Position numbers and translations under genes: made by a program. A stretch of 64,000 nt of DNA. Origin: Calocera cornea HHB12733 (lineage: Eukaryota > Basidiomycota > Dacrymycetes > Dacrymycetales > Dacrymycetaceae). The notes beneath the pieces were generated by a model. It had not been told where the DNA came from, did no database searches, and worked only from the letters and a program-made list of their open reading frames with translations. Location of the stretch: positions 23,330 through 87,329 of the forward strand of contig KV424054.1 of the NCBI GenBank assembly GCA_001632435.1. The letters run 5' to 3'. Every line of letters begins with the position of its first letter. Within the stretch, counting starts at the first letter, position 1. Below are positions 58,002 through 64,000 of the stretch, in pieces.

Positions 58002-59897
58002 TGCATTTGCGCTAGTACTGTATATCATTAGGGGCGCTGGGCGTCTTGGCAAGGAAGTACAGTGCCGTTGATATATGCCACATCGCACCTCGCTGCTCGC
58101 CGCAGCCGGCAGCGTCTCTTCTCAATGGTGACGTCCTTGTCGCTACCGCGGCGAGGGTGCGGTGGAGGTACAACAGTCATCATGGTATCATCCTTAGGCT
58201 GTCGACCCGATTCTCCTTCTAGTCCGAGGAATACAAGCGGGCGGTCATCGACTCGTTCGAGCATGGGTCGGTGCTTGGAGGCTTGCAGCTTGACCCGCCC
58301 CCCACTTTATTGACTTTCTAATCCTGTGAGATGGTCAATCATGTCCTCTGTTCTCGAGATTGGCTGATCAACCGAGGGCCGACAACCGACAACCGACAAC
58401 CGAGGCGCAGCCGGCTCCCGGTACAGGATGTAGTTGTAGCATAGCGCCTTTCGTAGGCTCGGGCGGCGGCGGGAGCGGGGACAACGGCGAGGACTTGGAT
58501 GCATTACGACGCCCCTAGCACGGTCGAGGAGCTTTGGGTTTGATCAATTGAGCAAGGTCGAAGTTGAAATTGAAATGGTCGAGCCTTCGGGCGGGCGAGG
58601 AAGGCGGGGGCGTTGGACGGCAGCAACGGGGGGGACGCGCGGGCGAGGAAGGCGGGGGCGTTGGACGGCAGCAGCGGGGGGGACGCGCGGGCGTGGGTGT
58701 GGGCGTGCGATGGACATGTACATTTGTACATTTATGCACATGTATGCATATGTGGGTTGACAGTGTCCGAAGGGCGACGGGCGACGGGCGAAGGGGGAAG
58801 GGCGACGGGACATGAGCCGGCCTGCTGTCCCACCGACTGGCCAACGGATGGGTTCGGTCTCGGGCTGCGACCTCGGGCGGGAGGAAAGAGGGCTGCATCC
58901 TCATGCGGGTGCTGAGCTTGAGTCCGACGCGGCGAGCGGAGCGAGTCGTATGAAGAAGCGGCGGAGACTGGCAGCGTGCTGCCGAGCTGATATACCGTTC
59001 ACCATCCACCGTCCAGCATCCAGAGTTCACAAAGTCGATAATCGAGAGTCGAGAGTCAAGAGCTAGCACGGCTCAGGCTCGGGCTCAAGCTTAAGCTCAG
59101 AGCTGTGTTGTGTTGTGAGCCTGTGGAGACTGGGAGAGGGAGGGCGGAGGGCGGAAGGCGCCTGACTTGCGATTCTGGTGCTGGTACTGGTGCTGGTGCA
59201 GCACTGCAGCACTGCAGGCTGTAGGCTGTAGGCTGTAGGATGGAGCGGGGAGAACGCAGCGGGCAGGCACTGTATGACGGCTCATCTTGGACAAATATTT
59301 TCGGAGGCAGATCGGTTCACTGCTGACGGTGGCGCATCCTGGTTTATCCGGCCCTATTTACCTACGCTCACGCTTCGCCCATTGATTACTGATCTATCCG
59401 GCCGCTTCCCACACGTCCCTGCTGGTCTCAGGCATTCCTCTGCAAACCGCTGTTTCCCTGCTCCTCCCAGGGTTTTCGTCCATCGTGACCTGCTCTGTCC
59501 CGGAAACTCCCACATCGACCTTGTTCGTATCCGGCCGAGCCTCATTTCTCCCCATATTATCCAGATCACGCCCGCACCTTACGTATTCTTCCATAATCGT
59601 ATCTCTTCTTCTCCTCCCTCAACTACCTCTCTTCTCACGCAAGAGTTCGGTCTTTCCGGCGCCTCCCCACAGGTTGCACCGTTTCATCGCACCAAGCTGC
59701 ATCCTCATCCCCCTTCCAAAATTTTTCCCTCCTGTCCATCGCAACCTGCTTAAGGGGTCCCGGTCTCCCATCAGCTTCTGAGCCCCTCTTCTATTCACGA
59801 TGACAACCGACAAGGCATACCTTTTCAATATGCCGACTGGCTGCCCACCTAGGCGGTTTCTCACCCGCCCTCTGACCACGTTCCTGTCGACTTCGAC
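58002..59897. other. intergenic, repeats, no recognised gene
   Basis: About 1.9 kb without a supported gene. It contains the 58589-58690 minisatellite, a CCGACAACCGACAACCGACA run at about 58379, a GGCTGTA repeat at 59218-59238, and a CT-rich stretch (59440-59740) that may be the leader region of the integrase-core gene. Confidence 0.5.
58589..58690. repeat. two-unit GC-rich minisatellite
   Basis: GGGCGAGGAAGGCGGGGGCG with TTGGACGGCAGCA following, and GGGGGGACGCGC, repeats nearly exactly (period about 50 nt). Confidence 0.8.
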
Positions 59898-61630
59898 ATG
59901 GCTCGTCCTTCACCTCATCCTGCTGAGATAGTATCTCAACTGTCTGCTGGATTCGACAGACTTTGCTCCAGAATTTCCGCCAGTATTCGCTTAGATCGAG
60001 GAGTTTCTGGTCGACTTCTGGCCTCCCGCCGAGAAGTCCTTGACTTTTGGAAAGCTGCAAGCAAGGTCAGTCTCCCGGTCGCCATTGGTCATCCAATCCT
60101 CATACCACTCTGTAGCACTATGAGCACCTTTCCACGAGAGAGATATCACTGCTTGAAGATGATTTCGACATTATGCTAAAAGGACTCGATTCCGCTTTTG
60201 ACTCCGAATGTGATCCAATCCCTCGGCGATACCCGGTATTTGTAACCCCTCAGGTTACTGGCAAACGCGGTCGGCCTAAGCTGCAGATCCACTCCACCGT
60301 CCTCAATGACCTCGTTCCTGGCCGCTCCAAGGCCGGTATCGCACGGCGGCTAGGTGTCTGTACACGTACCCTACAACGGCAACTTCAAGCAGCTGGCTTG
60401 GTCCGCATATGTCCACCCCCGTTTCGTTTTCAGAGGAACCCGCACGGTGCAGTAATTGGAAGACGCCGTCTTCCTACAGTACGGTCAACTCCTTTATTGT
60501 CCGACCCCCAACTAGACCGCATTGTCCGTCGATGGCGTCTGCGACACGAGAACAATGGGCCTGGAATGCTGAAAGGCCACCTACTCAGTCTCGGGTATAC
60601 TATTACTCTAGCTCGACTACGTGCATCCCTACAGAGAGTAGACCTTGTTCCACGGTTGTTTGAACGACGGCAAGTGACGAGACGCCCTTACCGAGTTCCG
60701 GGTCCCAACAGTGTCTGGCATCATGATGGACACCACCGTGCGTTGCTGTTGTCACTTTCCAGATTGTCTTCTCATCAATTTCAGGGCTTATCCGCTGGAA
60801 ATTCGTCACCCATGCATTTATCGACGGCTATTCACGATGCGTTGTCTCGATACGTGTGAGCGACAACAACCGAGCTCAGAGCGTCCTAGACGTATTCCAT
60901 GCAGCTCGCGCACAGTTCGGCACACCCTCCCGAGTTCGAGGTGATCATGGAGGCGAGAACATTCGCGTGGCAGAATGGATGGTCAATTTCCGTGGGTCAG
61001 GGCGTGGGTCATACATATGGGGCAAGTTCGTCGTTCTCTCCTTTATTTCGTACCAGCTCTCCATTCTCTGCTATTCTACTCAGGTCCGTTCACAATACTC
61101 GTATCGAGCGACTTTGGGTCGATTTCAACACCGACGTCACCCAGCGCTGGGCGCAGCTATTTCACCAGATGGAAGATCAAGATGGTCTGGATCCTTTGAA
61201 CCCGGCTCATATTTGGCTTCTACATTTCTTATTCCTCGATGACCTCAACGACGATGCGGTCTCATTTCAGAACCAATGGAATCACCACACTATGTCCCTC
61301 ACTCGAAGTGGGCAAATCGACCAAAAACCAATCGATCAATTCATTTGGGGCTGTTGGGAACATGGCGCCAGAGGTATTGATGTCGGCTCCCGGTTGGTAC
61401 CCGCTACGCACCAGCCCGAGACTTCCACTTCTGGCGCTCCCCAAACGGACAACCCTCCTTCAAGAATGCCTTATGTTGAGTGCTCCCCACCATCGTGTCC
61501 GTACACGACACAAGAGATTCGCTCCCTTATAGACCAGATCCGTGGTCAATACGACCACCCTGATGCCCATCACCGTCGTGCGCGGTGGAGACTTGCTCAA
61601 CATATCTGCAGTAGCTTTCTAGGGAGGTAG
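59898..61630 (+). CDS. integrase-core (DD35E) protein of basidiomycete mobile or domesticated type (525 aa)
   Basis: Four exons: 59898-60065, 60116-60737, 60785-61025, 61084-61630 (526 codons, phases consistent). N-terminal helical region (MARPSPHPAEIVSQLSAGFD), then a helix-turn-helix at residues 127-150 (SKAGIARRLGVCTRTLQRQL), then a retroviral-type integrase core. The triad is D260 in WHHDGHH, D317 in RVRGDHGGEN and E352 in VHNTRIERLW; D317-E352 spacing is 35. It resembles the integrase-core proteins that are frequent in mushroom genomes. No reverse transcriptase, LTRs or inverted repeats were recognised around it, so it may be a DNA transposon remnant with unseen ends or a domesticated gene. 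All catalytic residues and the frame are intact. Confidence 0.85.
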
Positions 61631-61990
61631 TGCTTTCTTTTCTCTACAGCTACCTACCAGGGATATCTAGCTGCGGTACTTGCGTGTTGTTTTCCCAAAA
61701 AATAATATCCTTCCACTGACTGGCACGAAGCTCATCCGCCTGCGCTGTCCGTCGAGGCTCAAGGGCGGGCGGGCCTACAACAATAGCTTCCGCAACCTTG
61801 CGTGATGACTCTGAGACCCAGTTGTCCCATCACCATCTCCAACCCTACCACCATCCTCACCCTTCCCTACTCATAGACCCTCCCTCCTCCCTCCAACCGT
61901 TGCTTTCAACTTCTTCTTTTCAAGCTGGCCTAAGGTCTCAAACTCACTCGAATCGTGAACTTCGCGAAAGAGCCCAGTAAGATCTATATA
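61631..61990. other. intergenic, CT-rich leader
   Basis: Pyrimidine-rich sequence ahead of the next gene. No other feature was recognised. Confidence 0.5.
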
Positions 61991-63465
61991 ATGCGCTTCT
62001 CATCCTCCAGTGGCCTCATATATGCAGCATCATCAGTCCCGCATTCGGAAGTGGACGAGAGCTTCATCCCTTGTCCTTCACCCGACCCAATTGTCATCCT
62101 CTCACTCTGTTCCAAGCGTGGAGACTTTCTTATGGCCGCGGCGCTCCTTCCCGAGCACAGCAGGCTTCCAGCTGCGTCTACGCACGATCGACCTGATTTG
62201 TCGGACGACGAGTCAGATATCTCACACATCTCTGAATCCACGCTCGAGGTTCACCCTCACGCAAAATCCACTGCCACTAACACAGTTCTGCTGCGATCTT
62301 CCTACGCCAGGTCAGATCCACTCCATACAAGCCAATCCTCCCCTCGTGTCAGTTCGAATGCTGCGTTGGCGTGCTCCCTTCAGGTTTGTCCTCTCGAAGA
62401 ATGTCTCGTGTTCCTCGCTCTGACGTCTTCTAGCTTCCCAAGCTAAATCTCCAGCCCATCAACTTCCTGTACAAACAATTGCTGCAACGCTACGCTATCT
62501 CTTGGGGAGTTCTTCACGCCCTCGCATTCGACCCTTTCGCCGACCCCGTAGCCCGTATCCTACTCTGCATGGACATCACAGAAACCGCCCGGGAAGGCAA
62601 TGGCTACGGAGCCATACCGCTCTCGGTCTCCGATGCTTTGCTCTTACAGGATCGGGTATTTGAATTATCTCCCTCCCCTGCAAAGTAGCCACTCCTAATT
62701 TCAGTTCCCAGGTCGACGCTTCAGTACAACAGCTTCTGGAGCAGGGAAAGCACAAGGCCATTCACCTGCTGCAGTCCTCGGAGATCCAACTCAAGCCGGA
62801 CCATGCCGAATGCCATGACTCCTCCTCACCAAGCCTCATAAACGACGTCCTCGAGGTCTACAACATCCTGTACCTTCCTGAGTCTTTCCACAACGTACGT
62901 CGCAATCCCAATATTCCAAACGCTCACTAACTGTCCGAGCACATACAGTCAAGTATGTCTCAATTGGCTTTCAATAACCTCTGGATGATCCTCCTCCACA
63001 TCATCCTTTCATTGGCGTTTGACGGGGGCACCTCTTCCGCATTCCATTGGCCAGAGTACTTTGAGTCTATGCCTCACTCACTCCTCGCTCTTGCATCTTG
63101 TCTTGTAAGCTCTCTTCCCTTCTCGATTCAGTTGGCTCATTAAGTACTTGTTACAGTACATACACGCCCTAGAGTGCATAGCACACGGTCATACTTCCAC
63201 ACTTCCTTTCGGGGCAGATGCCGACAAGGCTCGCTATGACATTTTCTACGCTCATTTGGAATGTCGTCGAGAGCAAAATGCCCCATGCGATCAAGAAGTC
63301 ATGACTCACATTGGACAACAGTGCTTGTATTGTGGTCCATCTCAACTTCCGTTCTATCCCCTTACCTCAGTTCCCTTAGTCAATTGGCCGGCATCACTTG
63401 GCCCGTCCCTGTGTGGCACTCGCCAATTCATGGCCCTAGCGATCGAGTACATCGCGACCGACTGA
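61991..63465 (+). CDS. hypothetical five-exon protein (420 aa)
   Basis: Exons 61991-62383, 62434-62655, 62712-62894, 62949-63104, 63157-63465. All introns have phase 0 and the total is 421 codons, which supports a real gene. The N-terminal part is Ser-rich and acidic (DLSDDESDISHISESTLEV). Then come INFLYKQLLQRYAISWGVLH, DASVQQLLEQGKHKAIHLLQ, a hydrophobic stretch FNNLWMILLHIILSLAFDGG and a Cys/His-containing C-terminal part (ALECIAHGHTS, CLYCGPSQLPF). No family was recognised. It lies 360 nt downstream of the integrase-core gene in the same direction and may be its partner, but this is not shown. The 3' end could be spliced to 63488 instead. Confidence 0.6.
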
Positions 63466-63850
63466 GGACAGCTTTCAACGCCGATTAATTCAGCTTCTTT
63501 CTGCTCGCATTTCTCTTCTACATCACTCAGGCACTTTGTCCCTCTACATCAATCCAGCAAAGACAAGCGCACTGCGCTCGACTTTCTTCCACTCGTCTTG
63601 CAGCTTTCACTGTATTCTCGCTCACAAACGAGCGCACCGCACGGTCCGGACATCTCGCTTTCACACAAACCACTGTAATTCCGTCGCTGGTTATCAACGC
63701 AAACGTTCACAATAAAGCTATTACCTATGAGCAGCCTCCAGTTACCTATTCAGCACAGTCTCCATAATCATCCCACAGCCATGAGTTTATTTCATTCATC
63801 ATCAAAGCCCTACAGACTTGATGCTCTTCCACCCGCCTCCCTCAGCCCAC
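63466..63850. other. intergenic, no recognised gene
   Basis: CT-rich, with no supported coding sequence. It leads into the tandem repeat at the window end. Confidence 0.45.
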
Positions 63851-64000
63851 GCGGGCGGTCGTGCAAGCATGCACCAACATCACCGGAATCCCCCAGCGCT
63901 GGGACGCGCGCGGGCAGTCGTCGAGCCTTGCACCAAGATCACCGGAATCCACCCTGCGCGCGAGCGGTCGTCGAGGCTTGCACCAAGATCGCCGGAATCC
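63851..64000. repeat. tandem repeat, period about 53-56 nt, running off the window
   Basis: Three units containing CGGTCGTCGAGGCTTGCACC followed by AAGATCACCGGAATCC and a GCGCGCG-rich spacer. The last unit ends at the window edge. Confidence 0.8.

Overview
The window is nuclear DNA of a filamentous basidiomycete, most likely an Agaricomycete. The genes are GC-rich and cut by many short GT-AG introns (about 45-80 nt). The recognisable proteins are fungal: NudE, a YqjM-type old yellow enzyme, CmcJ/NvfI-type oxygenases, RNA-silencing RNA-dependent RNA polymerases and a DD35E integrase-core protein. No rRNA, tRNA, CRISPR or bacterial operon was seen. Exon coordinates were worked out by hand from splice sites, reading phase and comparison between paralogues, without transcript data.

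Layout. 0-7 kb: the 5' part of nudE (- strand, cut by the window edge), an intact old yellow enzyme gene (-) and two decayed copies of it, one on each strand. 8.4-11.4 kb: two CmcJ-family genes (+); the first carries an 87-nt run of C where its start codon should be. 12.2-24.7 kb: a 12.5-kb composite hAT transposon with a perfect 8-bp target duplication, which landed between CmcJ copies 2 and 3. Its transposase is broken by stops and split to the two ends, with about 9 kb of unrelated putative genes and repeats between the halves. 26.4-27.5 kb: the third CmcJ gene. 28.4-31.1 kb: two closely similar alpha/beta hydrolases, tail to tail.

32.2-48.4 kb: the most striking region, three paralogous QDE-1-like RNA-dependent RNA polymerase genes (two in tandem on -, one divergent on +). 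All models close in frame (1346, 1481 and 1261 aa). In all three the catalytic DYDGD motif is assembled from a 12-nt microexon. The divergent pair shares a bidirectional promoter, part of which is also found upstream of the third gene.

49-58 kb: a SurE-type phosphatase, a decayed 3' half of a second SurE copy, a LaeA-like methyltransferase, and four members of an unrecognised family of small helical proteins, one with an in-frame stop. 59.9-63.5 kb: an integrase-core (DD35E) gene and an unrecognised five-exon gene. The window ends in a tandem repeat.

The common theme is local gene duplication and decay: old yellow enzyme (1 + 2 relics), CmcJ (3), hydrolase (2), RdRP (3), SurE (1 + relic), helical proteins (4). 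The RdRPs belong to a family that makes double-stranded RNA for RNA interference, so a silencing-polymerase cluster sits within a repeat- and transposon-rich neighbourhood. The CmcJ genes, hydrolases, old yellow enzyme and methyltransferase are enzyme types often found in fungal secondary metabolism, but no backbone synthase (PKS, NRPS, terpene cyclase) is present here.
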